Assembly (NCBI GenBank): GCA_029215795.1
Contig: JARDYH010000004.1
Coordinates: 201,176,017 to 201,240,016, forward strand
Reading direction: 5' to 3'
DNA length: 64,000 nt
Origin: Anniella stebbinsi
Taxonomy: Eukaryota > Chordata > Lepidosauria > Squamata > Anniellidae
Shown: positions 34,181-45,517 of the stretch, one piece after another
Position numbering within the stretch: position 1 is the stretch's first letter
Layout of the letters: every line of letters starts with the position of its first letter
The notes under the pieces: model-generated
What the model was told of the DNA's origin: nothing
Seen by the model: only the letters and a program-made list of their open reading frames with translations
Databases searched by the model: none
Translations under genes and position numbers: made by a program

Positions 34181-35471
34181 TACCTTAATATAGCCCCTAA
34201 AATCCTAGATGGGATATCCTTGGGAAGGCCTGAGTGGCTGTGGCACGGAGCAAGAGAATTATGAACAGAGTTCCATTCTTGCAATAGGATTTGCCCATGT
34301 TTCTCTCCCTTCCTGCTATAATTCCTTCTGACCCTGTAAAAACTGCTCCTGAGGGTGAGGGATTTGGAAGAAAAAGGTTGCAGCTACAGAAGGAAAATCA
34401 GCAGAAGTTGGCATCTCTTCTTAAATGGACAGAAGTGTATTCCACTTGTGAAGGAACTCTCTTGCTCCTACTCTACATATATGGCAGCTGTTTTTTCAGC
34501 AGATGTAAAGCATTTATAATCTTACAGCATTGGGAGGCTATACATCAGCAAAACCAATTTAGTTTGTGAATCATTCCCACATATTTAGAAATGAGGCCTT
34601 CATTAATTTTACTAGTCAACACTGTTGATTTTGTTGCCCAGTGATTTTTTTCAGCTTAAAGTAGCTCTGGGCAGATAAGATATTTGATACAGCTATGGCT
34701 GCTTTACCTTTACTACAGTAACCCAGTGGACCTGCAGGTGTTTTATTTTTCTGCTGAATGAAATTTTATTTTTATTTTTGTCCAGGACAATAGCAAGCTG
34801 AGTCAGATGCTGAAATCCAAGTGGTAACCAGCTGTTATAACTTAAAAAGGTCACTCTCTACATACTAAAAAGGAGTCTTCCTCTCCTGCCTCTAGGCACT
34901 GGGAAAAAACACACACACAAGTCTAGCAAATCTACAGCAGGAGTTCCAATAATCAACCCAGCTCAAGAAAAAGGTTTCTGGAGTTTAACTGAAGTCTACT
35001 CACCCTCCCAGTACTTGAAGTTAATATATACAGGTTTCTAGAGGAAACTAACTATCTCATTAAGGCCTTGAAGTAATACTTGAGAGTGCATAAATATTTC
35101 AAAAACTTTATTTCTTGAGCAGAGGGCTCAATGTAAAACTATTCAAAGGCAGACCATATCTAATACTAATAACCTCTGTTACCTTAACTAACTCTCCTGT
35201 GTTAATCTCTCTGGAGGTTTACAATTTGACCTGTTACACTTGTGTTCATCCGCAATAGATGTGCACATGCTATATATTTGCGTTATGTCTAGATTAACAA
35301 TAATGATCACTGAAAGCCATTTGTGAAATTTCAGATGCATTCGCACAAGGTTGCTGTTGTGCTGATTTTCTATATTTCATACGTTACCCATACTGCTGCC
35401 CTTCAGGTGTTACAAAGCTTTAATTCATATCATTAGTAACATATGTTCTTGTGACTTTGGAGGTGATTATG
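34181..35471. other. Gene-free intronic stretch
   Basis: No coding exon, RNA gene or clear repeat recognised. Confidence 0.35.
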
Positions 35472-35792
35472 TAGGCTGACCATATGAAAAGGAGGACAAG
35501 GCTCATGTAACTTTAACAGTTGTAGAGAAAAGGGAATTTCAGCCAGTGTCATTTGTATGCAATTAGTGCCTGGTGAAATTCCCTCTTCATCACAACAGTT
35601 AAAGTTGCAGGGGTCCTGCCTTCTTTTGTATATGGTCACTCTAGTATAGCACCTGCAACTTTAACTGTTGTGATGAAGAGGGAATTTCACCAGGGACTAA
35701 TTGCATACAAATGACACTGGCTGAAATTCCCTTTTCTCTACAACTGTTAAAGTTACAGGAGCCCTTGTCCTCCTTTTCATATGGTCAGCCTA
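35472..35792. mobile_element. hAT foldback MITE (TAGGCTGACC family), copy 3
   Basis: Begins TAGGCTGACCATATG and ends with its complement. The flanks share GATTATG (35465-35471 and 35793-35799), a 7-bp match to the expected 8-bp duplication. Confidence 0.88.
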
Positions 35793-36171
35793 GATTATGG
35801 ATATTCCGTTACTTATTTAGCTCGCCTCAAAACACAACTTTAAAATCAGTTCCCTTAACATTGCAAACACACCAAACCGTTTTCACCTCTTAGAGAACAG
35901 CAAACTCCTGTTTGATTCTCCTATTAAGACAGAAAAACAGAACGAAAGAAAAGCTTGTTAGCTGTCAACAGCTGGTCCCGAATAGCAGAAAATGTAATGG
36001 TTTCCCCCCCTCCCCCAGACAGAGACATTGGTTAAAAGCATGGCAAAGTTAGGCAATAGTGGATACTTCATTTGGTATAGCATTTCTTAGTGTTGTAAAG
36101 AAAGCAATTTCTTTGAAATTTAATGTATGAAAAGCAAGCGGAGTCCTGCATATTTTTATTAAATGGCTATA

Positions 36172-36483
36172 TAGGCTGACCATATGAAAAGGAGGACAGG
36201 GCTCATGTAACTTTAACAGTTGCAGAGAAAAGGGAATTTCAGCCAGTGTCATTTGTATGCAATTAGTACCTGGTGAAATTTCCTCTTCGTTACAACAGTT
36301 AAAGCTGCAAGGGCCCTGCCCTCTTTTGTATCTGGTCACTCTAGCATAGTGCATGCAACTTGTGATGAAGAGGGGATTTCACCAGGTACTAACTGCATAC
36401 AAATGACACTGGCTGAAATTCCCTTTTCTTTGCAACTGTTAAAGTTATATGAGCCCTGTCCTCCTTTTCATATGGTCAGCCTA
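36172..36483. mobile_element. hAT foldback MITE (TAGGCTGACC family), copy 4
   Basis: Same termini as copy 3, flanked by a perfect 8-bp duplication TGGCTATA (36164-36171 and 36484-36491). Lies 380 bp from copy 3. Confidence 0.9.
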
Positions 36484-36529
36484 TGGCTATACAGAGGATG
36501 CATTCATATCAATCTCTCTATCTCCACAA

Positions 36530-36560
36530 CCCTCCCTCCCTCCCTCCCTCCCTCCCTCCC
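36530..36560. repeat. (CCCT)n microsatellite
   Basis: Seven or so CCCT units in a row. Confidence 0.9.
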
Positions 36561-37189
36561 AGTGATTAGATGTACTGGAGGGCAAGCTCTCTAGCCTTTT
36601 GCTCTGCATGGCAAGATATGCAGCTTCCATATTAGAACTACTCAGAGCAGAGCAAACCTTCCTAGCCTGCCTTGGTAGCACTAGTCTGGGAGGTTTTCAT
36701 AAGAAAAGATAAACTTCTGCGGAAGCAACTTATAAATCCAGGAAGCCCATTTTCCCCAGATGACTTTGCACTTGTACCCTACCTCTTCCTTTTCAACAGC
36801 CACTTTCTATCTCTCCTCCATTGTGGGCATGAGGCTATACCAAGACTTACTTCCTTATGCTAGAATTTGGCTCCTGCATAAAGATAAACATGCTTTGTTT
36901 GTTGCAGAAGCCAGGTCTGATATCAAACAGCTTGCAAATAACTAGCTTAGGGAGTTTCTTCAGGGAGGGAGAGACATATTTTACACATGACTAATTTTTC
37001 TAAAAATCCCCATGATAAGAAAATTTCAGAACTCTTTGAATGATCTGTCCTGAACCTCTTAATTTGTCCACATGGTTCTGGAAAATTCACCAAGAGCCTA
37101 CATAGATATTACTGCCAATTGTGTGGCTGTATTTATTCTTGTTCTAACAAATATTGATGCAACTTTTGGGCTGAAATCTTGTCTCTTTA
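36561..37189. other. Gene-free intronic stretch
   Basis: No gene or repeat recognised. Confidence 0.3.
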
Positions 37190-37310
37190 AGGATGACATC
37201 CTATACTTTTTTAATTGGGAGTATGACCCATTTTACTCAGTATGATTAGGACTTACTCCCACATTAATGTGAGTAGCATCAGGCTGCAATTGTTGAACAA
37301 AGCCTGCACT
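37190..37310. repeat. Short dispersed repeat, copy of the 3888 family
   Basis: CATCCTATACTTTTTTAATT, then GAGTATGACCCATT and GGACTTACTCCCAC follow the order of the repeat at 3888-4083, more decayed. Confidence 0.45.
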
Positions 37311-37756
37311 ATGCTAAAGTGCATACGTGACAGGGTATATGAATATAATAAATCAATATACAGAATACAAAGAAATGTTAAATCACATATATACACACAC
37401 GTATAGATAGATGGGGTGGGGGAAGGAAGGAAGGAAGGAAGAAGACCTTTTTTCCTGCCATGTATATTGTGCTTACATATAAAATCCTTCTGGGTATTTC
37501 AATCTTGCTGATAAACTTCTTTGCATAAAAACACTCAGGAGCCCTTGCTGTATGGCGAGCTGCTTTTTTATGAGTGGTTCCCAGGAACTCAGGTTACATG
37601 TAAAGGACACATGGGCACAAGCTGACAGTGTACGTTCCAAACTTAGAACTGGCACCCTGCACACACTCTGTGTGTAGGGCCAATTCCATGAAAAGGCCCA
37701 TGTAATTTAAATATTACCATTGCTGTCTGAGAGCCACTTATAAAAAAGCATGCCCC

Positions 37757-38060
37757 ATGCATCATCATCATCATCATCATCTCTATACTGCCCCGATAGC
37801 TGAAGTTCTCTGGGCAGTTTACAAAGATTAAATTTTACATATTGTTTTAATGTTTTTTAAAAAGATAAAAACACACAACAGACTATATACACAGAGACAA
37901 CATATATCCAAAAACAACTTTGAGCAATCAGCCAAACTGTAAAACAAATCCAGGATCAATCAAAACTCATCACATGCTGCCAAATGCGTAGGAAAAGAGA
38001 AAAATCTTGACCTGACGCTGAAAAGATAGCAATGTTGGAGCCAGGCAGGCCTCTCAAAGA
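37757..38060 (-). repeat. L2 3'-end fragment with (ATC)n tail
   Basis: A CATCATCATCATC tract at about 37757-37781 precedes CTATACTGCCCCGATAGCTG and CTGGGCAGTTTACAAAGATT, the L2 3' UTR also seen at 56.79 kb. It ends in GAGCCAGGCAGGCCTCTC, matching the last coding part of the 56.8-kb copy. Minus orientation, 5'-truncated. Confidence 0.65.
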
Positions 38061-38779
38061 ACAGAGGATGAGAAGAGATAATTTAATTTGGAAATCATAT
38101 TAAAATGGTAGGGACTAGGGATGTCATTCTGCCATAGGTCCAACTGACGTCAGAGATTTCTGTGTATAGGATTTCAGCCATGGTAATTTGAGGTAACGAT
38201 CAAGAATGAAAACTCAACAAGCATTGTCCAATTGCTATTAAAAATTCAGAATTATCCCTTTTCAGGCATGAGTGATATCACTATAATTTAGTTTATAGTT
38301 AAAATAACTTAAATTATAACAATGGCTATAACAGTCACAAAAGATGTTTTGCTAATTGTTGAATGTTTCCTTCATACATGAATGCAAAAAAATTAAAATA
38401 AAAAATTAACGTATTTCTAACATTTTCTCTCCCTGTTAGACTACCAAAATGTTTCATTACCTACCCCACCCTGATGCACATTGTTTATTGGTTTAAGATT
38501 TGTGTTTATTGTATATTTTTGTCTTCTAAAACTTCTACTGTTGAGACAAACCATGCACTGAGGTCAGCAATCAAATTTGTGTTCAAGAAGAAATTTCCGG
38601 TAATTGATTTTGAAGCTTCATAAAAGGCAAATGCTGTACATTTTCTTCAATGACTCATGTTCTAAATGTGAATACTGATAAAGCTATGTTACTATTTTCT
38701 TATATTATACTGAGAGGTTGGAATTCTCAAAAACAAGTGGGAAAGATATGTGATTAATATAAAATGCAATAATTCAAGC
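38061..38779. other. Gene-free intronic stretch
   Basis: No gene or repeat recognised; strongly A/T-rich. Confidence 0.3.
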
Positions 38780-38920
38780 AAGCTGAGTGATTTTGGGCCA
38801 GTCACTGACTCAGACTAATCAACTTCACAGGGTTGATGTGGGGAGGATAAAATGGGGAGGGAGGATAGCACCCTGAGCTCATTGGAAAAAAAGGTGGAAT
38901 ATAAATGTAATAAACACCAG
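38780..38920 (+). repeat. Sauria-type SINE, 3' part
   Basis: TTTTGGGCCAGTCACTGACT, CTTCACAGGGTTGATGTGG, GAGGATAAAATGGGGAGG and GGTGGAATATAAATGTAAT follow the SINE body and tail present in full at 63.3 kb. The tRNA-like head is missing. Confidence 0.7.
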
Positions 38921-38924
38921 CAGC

Positions 38925-39060
38925 AAGGTAGCCATGTTAGTTCGTTACACAATAAAATCAAAGGAAAAAGAGCCTTGTGGCATCATAAAGACTAACAAAT
39001 TTATTATGGCATAAGCTTTCATAGACTAGAGTCTTGTTTCAGTTTTACTTTAGCAATGAC
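38925..39060. repeat. Dispersed repeat (GGCATAAGCTTTCATAG family)
   Basis: GAGCCTTGTGGCATCATAAA, ACTAACAAATTTATTATGGC and ATAAGCTTTCATAGACTAG make up a recurrent reptile repeat. I cannot assign its class. Confidence 0.4.
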
Positions 39061-39377
39061 AGCAAAAAATGAGCAACATGCTGTTATTCATTGATCGATA
39101 AACAGACCAAGGCCTTGCACACACTTCCCTTGTGCATGGCTTTGAGACCTAGGCTAAATCTACACCTCATGTCATATCAATATGATCCCGTCACGATAAC
39201 GCTATTTCCCTCTTGTGCATTTATACCTCATAGCACACACAAGGACATCTGTTGCAGTATTTTCGATGATACAGAATACAAGCAGGGGAAAAACGCTAGA
39301 AAAGCGATATATGAAATGTGTAATGTGCCCCAGGAGTTATCAGTGTAAGTCAATACCAATAAAAGGCACAAGTATAC

Positions 39378-39829
39378 TTCAATCCCTGGAAGGCTGAAGG
39401 AGTGAAGACACACACCCCGAGATGTTCTAGGCAGGAAGCTTGTTTATTGTTTGTTAGCTTGGCTTATATAGCTCTCTAGCAATGCTGTTTGAGAAGACAC
39501 AGCAGGTTTTCACACAGTAGAACACACACACATAATCGTATGTCATAGGATAGCACAATGGAGCACAGAATAAGAATGCAACATAACTTCTGCTACATCA
39601 TTACTGCAACAATGTTGTTGGATGGAGAAATCGTTAGCTGGCTTGCAGGAACATTTTGTATATAGCAGGATAGAGAGATTAGGGAGAAAGAAAGAACTAG
39701 GTGACTCCACATCAGGGCCTTCTCAACGATGCTTTACCAGCCGTGTTCTGCCCTTCAGAAGGCAAAAATGAATGCTGTGTATCATGAGTATTCTTTTGCT
39801 TAATTATAATAAACAGAACCCCCACATCA
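39378..39829 (-). mobile_element. Solo LTR of an LTR retroelement (endogenous-retrovirus-like)
   Basis: Read on the minus strand it begins TGATGTGGGGG, has a TATATAAG box (39470-39463) followed 15 bp later by AATAAA (39448-39443), then a GT-rich U5-like stretch (GGGGTGTGTGTC), and ends GGGATTGAA. Both flanks carry GTATACT (39830-39836 and 39371-39377), a plausible target-site duplication. No internal gag/pol sequence adjoins, so the element is a recombined solo LTR. The end is not a canonical CA, so boundaries may be off by a few bases. Confidence 0.6.
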
Positions 39830-40301
39830 AGTATACAATGAAGGGGATGCTTTAGAACTAATTTTGCTTTCTGAACCACCAACTTTCCAAGCTCTATAAA
39901 TCAACGCTCTTCAACACTGCTAAGATGTTACTGAAGTTATTTAATCAGTGATCTTGAGAAGCCTGCTCAGACTTTGAAATTGCATCACATAATTGGATTT
40001 CTAGTAAAACTGAAGAAATAGAACTCCAGTGTTTCTCCAAAGTGTTGCATGCTTTCTGAAACCCGTAGTGAAACTGAGTCACCAAAATAGAAAAGGGCTA
40101 GGTTTCAAATAAAAAAATCAAGCTCTCTTGGTGCTATGATTATTATTTGCAGGTTTCTATCCTTCTCTTCCCACGGCCTGGTAAGGGGGTGTCCCTTCCA
40201 TCACTCTAGTAAAACTGTTCTATCACCACATGCCTCCATATGTCAACTACCTAACCACCTGCTGCGACATCTCACAAACTGACAAGTACTGTCTCCTTTG
40301 G

Positions 40302-40537
40302 CAGGGGTGGGGAACCTCTTGCATATTTTAGCTTAATGCTCTTCCTATCAATATATAAGCCTTAGAAGAGACATTTCAACCTTCTAGAATGGGAGAAAAA
40401 CTGCCCCAAAGTCAGAAAAACATCCACTGTTTGGTGGTGGTGGGGAGGGGTGTAGCCATCTGGGCAGCACTTGAGGGCCAGACTGGGACCTCGGGAAGGT
40501 CCAATTTGGCCCCAGGGCCTGAGGTTCCACATCCTTG
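40302..40537. mobile_element. hAT MITE (CAGGGGTGGGGAACCTC ends)
   Basis: Left end CAGGGGTGGGGAACCTC and right end (reverse complement) CAAGGATGTGGAACCTC are inverted repeats. Flanks TCCTTTGG (40294-40301) and TCCTATGG (40538-40545) match at seven of eight positions. No ORF. Confidence 0.75.
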
Positions 40538-40545
40538 TCCTATGG

Positions 40546-40863
40546 TAGGTTGACCAGATAAAATCCAGGTCAGGGCTCATGTAACTTTAACAGTTGTAGA
40601 GAAAAGGGAATTTCAGCCAGTGTCATTTGTATGCAATTAGTTCCTGGTGAAATCCCCTCTTCATCACAACAGTTAGTTGCAGGGGCCCTGCCTTCTTTTG
40701 TATATGGTCACTCTAGTATCGTACATGCACCTTTAACTGTTGTGATGAAGAGGGAATTTCACCAGGAACTAATTGCATACAAATGACACTGGCTGAAATT
40801 CCCTTTTCTCTACAACTGTTAAAGTTACAAGAGCTCTGACCTGGATTTTATCTGGCCACCCTA
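40546..40863. mobile_element. hAT foldback MITE (TAGGTTGACC variant), copy 5
   Basis: Begins TAGGTTGACCAGATAAAATC and ends in the complementary GATTTTATCTGGCCACCCTA. Flanked on both sides by TCCTATGG (40538-40545, 40864-40871). Its left duplication is at the same time the right duplication of the neighbouring hAT MITE. The end variant (AAATCCAGGTCAGGGC) matches the copy in intron 3 of Harbinger gene A. Confidence 0.9.
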
Positions 40864-41094
40864 TCCTATGGGGACCAAGAGCCTTGCTGCACAGCCTAGT
40901 TCTTCCAGCTCACAGCCCAGGAACAGCCTAAGTGATGCTTCTCATCCTGTGTCTTTAATGATAGTAATAGACTAAGTTCCTAAGTCAGAACCTATTAGGT
41001 TGATGTTGTTTTTAAGTGTCCTGTTTCCCTAAGGCCTTTGTTCCAAACCATAATGGGGAGAAAGAATGTGTTGATTATCTCTTTTGCGTAGGCG

Positions 41095-41535
41095 TGCACA
41101 GCACATTTCATTACGGTGTGCAACCAGGGAGTTTTATTTTATTTTTTTAAATGCAATCATTTACTCAATCATAAAGGACATTCTTAATTCATCTATTTAT
41201 GAAACATTGTAGACATTGATGCCCTACTCCGTGTTCAGCTTGCCTGACTGTGGGAGGGCCGTTGCAGGTGAGGATATGAGAAGACACTCCTCAAGCTCCA
41301 GCACTGGCCTCTTTGAAGTGTGCTTCCCAGCTGAGTGATTCCTTTTTGCTCCTGCTTCTGGGAGCAATGGCGTGCTGTCCCAAGTGGGGGCAGTGGAGCA
41401 GTTGGAGGACTGTTCCTGCTGTGTCTGGATCCCCCTCTGGATTCCTACTCAATGCCCCCCTCAATTTGGTGCTTATTGCTTGAGATATTAGGGTGTTCCT
41501 GGGCACACCCAGCACACTCCTTGCGCACATCTATG
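41095..41535. repeat. Possible decayed hAT fragment
   Basis: TAGGCGTGCACAGCAC near 41091 and, reversed, TAGATGTGCGCAAGGAG near 41533 could be inverted ends. No matching flanking duplication was found. Confidence 0.3.
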
Positions 41536-41581
41536 GTTAGTTGTCATAACCATCTTCAAGCCCCATGGCAAGTTTGAATTG

Positions 41582-41937
41582 GGCTGCCTCTACAAGAAGC
41601 ATTTAAAGCTCTTTCAAGCCGCATTAAAAAATTTACCTCTACAAGAATGGAGTACAAATCGGGCATAGAGGCGCGTTTTCTCTCCGATTATGCGCATTAT
41701 CGAATGCGCGTTAAATAGCGAGTTTTATTTTGCTCCGGTCGTTAAAGCGCATTTTGACTATGTGAACAAGCGATTCTCCGCATTAACTACTTGTAAAGCG
41801 CATTTGAAACAACCGGTAAGGTCACCAGTTGAGTGCTCAATTACCTCCTGCATACAAGCATTTACGATAAAGAGCTTCAGCGATTATGCGCATAATCAGC
41901 TAATCAGGCGTCAAACAGAATCCGTCTAGAGGGGGTC
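41582..41937 (-). mobile_element. Non-autonomous Harbinger derivative (MITE), 356 bp
   Basis: Internal-deletion relative of the 10.56-kb element, inverted with respect to it. Ends GGCTGCCTCTACAAG and (reverse complement) GACCCCCTCTAGACGG. It shares GAGGCGCGTTTTCTCTCCGA, TTATGCGCATTATCGAATGC and GATTATGCGCATAATC with the big element's termini. Flanks TTG (41579-41581) and TTA (41938-41940) fit a mutated TTA duplication. All genes are deleted. Confidence 0.85.
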
Positions 41938-44307
41938 TTAGAGGTGTTTCAGGACCAGCCTTGCAGTTAAGGTACTTGCCAAGAACAAGTAATAATTCCT
42001 TTGTGGGAAATAGCTTAACAACTTCAGTGGTCACACTCTTCAAATCCATTGTTCATTGCCTTTGTTAGGTATTATTTTTTATTTATTCTCAGCCCCCTTC
42101 TTTATTGTCAAGCAGAAAAACAGGATAGAAATCTTAAAAACAACAACATAAAACTAAACAATTCAGCAGAATGGGCTGTTATAAATATACAGCTCTAAAT
42201 GTTTTTCAGAGAAGGATTTGTTACAATACAATGGAACAATTCAACATGTAAAAACTTCAGTTAATTATGAGCTGCAAGTGTATTTCTGTGGAACACAGTC
42301 AGGTCCCTATAATGAACACATTCACCCTAGCAGGAGGTGACACAGTTTACCTGTCTATGCAAAACTGTCTAAATCTTAGCTCTGACACATGCTGCACAGA
42401 GAGAAGCTATAACCCTAATAAAACGAAACCCCACTGGGAGGTTAAAAATTAAGATTGCAACCTTTTATTGAGTAATCTGTTAGATCAAGAGATTAAAAAA
42501 GACTTTTAGGGTACCATCCTATGAATGTTAAGACAGAAAAAGTCATACAACTCCCAGCATTCTCCAGACAAAAAAAGTGTCATGATTAAGCAGGAAGAAA
42601 AATATTACCATTAGTACAAATATAAGGATTGTTTCCAAGATTATGCCAGCTGTAATGAACACATTTGCCCTAGCAGGAATGGTATGGTGAATGTTTCTAA
42701 AACAAAGAAATTACATCTTTTGCTTCCTAAGTATTGCATTTATTGGAATTACCATTTGCACCTCTCATTCCATCATGAGAATAGCTGTCTTCATAGGTTA
42801 GGGTTCTTCTCTGCACATACAATGAAAACCTTGACAGCAACAGGCTCCGTCTCCCACCACATGCATGTTGAAATGCCTGCCTGCAACACTGATGTACAAC
42901 TACAACTGTACACACATTGGTAGGGCTCCATATGATCAGGAACCCTGCTTTTTAGGGTTCTCAGCTGCGTGGAGGCCAGACTATGCTCATATACTAGGAT
43001 GCATATTGCAGATGTGTGTTTCTACATGCAGATGGCAGAGAGAAATTGCTGCTCCATACTGTACAGGTGGAGAAGAGCCCTAATATGTGAAGAGGACTAA
43101 TGTCATTCAATAAACCCTGTTATTTTGATACATTTACATTTTACGGTACTGGAATCTTTGCCTTTTTCTGTGAAACCTGAATAAAGCTAAGAGGTTTTGG
43201 TAAGGAGCCTCTAATCTTAGACGACGGAAAGCCAACAGCAGGGCCTAAAATTACTCTGCTGGTATGTGGTCTGTCAGATATCTCCAGGTCAGGCAAACTG
43301 CAATACACTGGGTGCAACACCTCCATTGCTATTTCTGTGTATGCACATACATGTATAAATAAAAGGAGGCACAAACAGAACCACACCCTATTATTCCAGA
43401 TCAATTAGTTCATTTTAAAGTACTACACAATGCCTGCAAACCATCACTTATACAGTTATAATTCTACATATGAAACGATGGGAAACGATTTAATCTTTTA
43501 ATACCCTCTAATCACGAAGATTTTTTGTATAAAAGAACGGTTAGTGTGAGGTGAGTTCTGATATGATTTCAGTTAGTCTCGTTTCCCACTTGTTCAGGGC
43601 AAGAAACTTGCAAAAACCATAATTCAAGGTAGCCTTAATCACATTAGTATTCCTTTACATTTATTAAAATGTCCATACTGCTCCTTATAGAAGCACTTCG
43701 AGCAGTCTGCAATGAGATACAAATCTCCACATTAAAAGCACAGTCTGACATGCACCTGAGGGATTTGGCATGTGAGCCTGTATTATAAATGCGGTGTTGC
43801 AGATTTTACAGTTTTTTAGCTAATGTACAATCTGGAGGACCAGTTCTCATGTCGCTTTTTTCTAGAAAGCAATTGTATTCATGTGTGGAAAAAGTTTGCA
43901 CAGCAACAAAGAAATGGCTATGGGCTATATCTCTTTTATTCTCTCCATACAACCGCCCTTTGCCAAGTTTCCCTAATAATGTGTTCTTTCATTATTAGGG
44001 GAATCATCAATCATCAGGAAAAGTTGGCAAAGGGTAGTTCCCACCCACCTGATGTAAAGTTCCAAATATCTCTCTCCCCCACCCCTTGTTGATCTCCACT
44101 AAATGCCTCCAAGCTTATCAGGAGAGAGGTGGCTCTGATGCAAAGATGCCCACTGTTTTAACATAATGGCTCCCTTACTTCCAGAAATGACAGCTATGCT
44201 TTCTTTTGGAGCATTTCATCCATACAACAAATCAAAGCGAAACAACAAACACTATAGATATGCAAGGATGGGGAGGGGGAACTGAGTGTGTGTGTGTATT
44301 GTTTAGT
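41938..44307. other. Gene-free intronic stretch
   Basis: No exon recognised. A short repeated motif (TAATGAACACATT, then CCCTAGCAGGA) occurs at about 42311 and 42655. A CAACTCCCAGCATTC fragment at about 42550 resembles the repeat at 54.0 kb. Confidence 0.35.
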
Positions 44308-44890
44308 GTGGTGTAGTGGCTAGAGTGCTGGACTGGGAGTCGGGAGTTCAGGGTTCTAGTCTCAACTTGGCCATGGAGGCTCACTGGGTGTATTTGGGCT
44401 AGTCACAGACTCTCACTCTGCCTAAGGTCCCCTCTACAAGGATTCACTTTTGCGCCTGGTTAGGCGATTATGCGCATAATCGCAGAAGCGCATTAACGCC
44501 TAATCCCTCTGCATGAGAGGCGGCGAAGAGCATTAACAGATGTCCAAAATGCGCTTTACAAGTAGTTAATGCGCATAAGCGCTTATTCACACAGTCAAAA
44601 TGCGCTTTAACGGATGGAGCAAAATAAAACTTGCGATTTAACGCGCATTCGATAATGCGCATAATCGGGGAGATAACGCGCCTCTACGCCCGATTTGTGC
44701 TCCGTTGTTGTAGAGGTAATTTTTTTAATGCGCCTTGAAAGAGCTTTAAATGCCTCTTGTAGAGGCACCCCAACCTACCTCACAGGGTTATTGTTGTCTT
44801 TGGAAAAGAGGGGGATTATGTACACTGCCTTGGGTTCCTTGGAGGAAACAAGGCGGGATATAAATGTCATAAATAAACAAACAGTCTGTC
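44308..44890 (+). repeat. Sauria-type SINE interrupted by a Harbinger MITE
   Basis: The 5' half (44308-44425) has the tRNA-like head (GTGTAGTGGCTAGAGTGCTG), and GTTCTAGTC near the B box. The 3' half (44771-44890) has CAACCTACCTCACAGGGTTA and GGCGGGATATAAATGTCAT. The halves join to a normal SINE once 44426-44770 and one 3-bp duplication are removed. Confidence 0.85.
44426..44770 (+). mobile_element. Non-autonomous Harbinger derivative (MITE), 345 bp
   Basis: The left 130 bp matches the left terminus of the 10.56-kb element (CCTCTACAAGGATTCACTTT, GATTATGCGCATAATCGC, CTAATCCCTCTGCA). The right 200 bp matches its right terminus (TTTAACGCGCATTCGATAAT, GATAACGCGCCTCTACGCCC). It sits in a SINE at TAA (44423-44425), with CAA on the other side, i.e. 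a mutated 3-bp duplication. Confidence 0.9.
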
Positions 44891-45198
44891 AGTGTTCTAC
44901 GGTTGGGTGTATGATGTCCTTCATGGAAACACATTGGTGAACGAGATCAGAACACAAAGAAGCGCAGTTGCCATCCCAACACATCTGGAGGGCGCCAGCT
45001 TGGGCAAGGCTGCTCTAAAGCGTCCAGCATCCAGCAGCCCCCCCAGTGCCGGTGGGAATCTCACAAAGGCAAGTCGTGACACGCTGCCTTTGAACCCGGG
45101 GGTGGCTCCTGCAAGGAATACGCGACGGATACAGAGCTACCTTTGGCCGGCGAAGCTACACTTCGGGCTGGAGGAGAGAACGAGAGGCGGCCGCTCAC

Positions 45199-45372
45199 CT
45201 GCTGTTGCTCCTCTTCCTCCTCTTCGAGAGGCGGCTGCGGCGGCTTGTGCAGCCGCCTGTGCCGGGCTCCTACTCTCCCACCGACAGACGGCAACGATGG
45301 CGCCCATTCCCGCTCGAAGGCACACTCGGGCGGCGGCGGCGGCAGCAGCAGCAGCTCCTCGGTAGAGCCCAT
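45199..45372 (-). CDS. FAM241A: FAM241A exon 1 (first coding exon)
   Basis: Encodes 58 residues from MGSTEELLLLPPPPP to a Glu/Gln-rich end (EEEEEEQQQ). It is followed by a strong donor, CAGCAG then GTGAGCGG, at 45198 on the minus strand. The phase-0 join to exon 2 gives a 139-aa protein, close to the roughly 132 aa I recall for the human protein. The Met at 45372 was chosen because MGSTEELL lines up with the short MCSAGELL-like start of mammalian FAM241A. An in-frame ATG at 45399 would add nine acidic residues. The N-terminal part is low complexity and poorly conserved, as expected for this family; the assignment rests on splice phase, position in a CpG island and the start motif. Confidence 0.72.
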
Positions 45373-45517
45373 CGCCGCGCCCTCTTCCTCCTCCCCCACC
45401 TCGGACCGAAAAGGATCCTCCCGCGCCCCCTGTCCAGGCGGAGGGCGACTCCCGCGTCGGCTAGCTGGGGCAGGCGAGAACCGTGGAACCAGCGCGGAGG
45501 TCTGTCACGGTGCCCCT

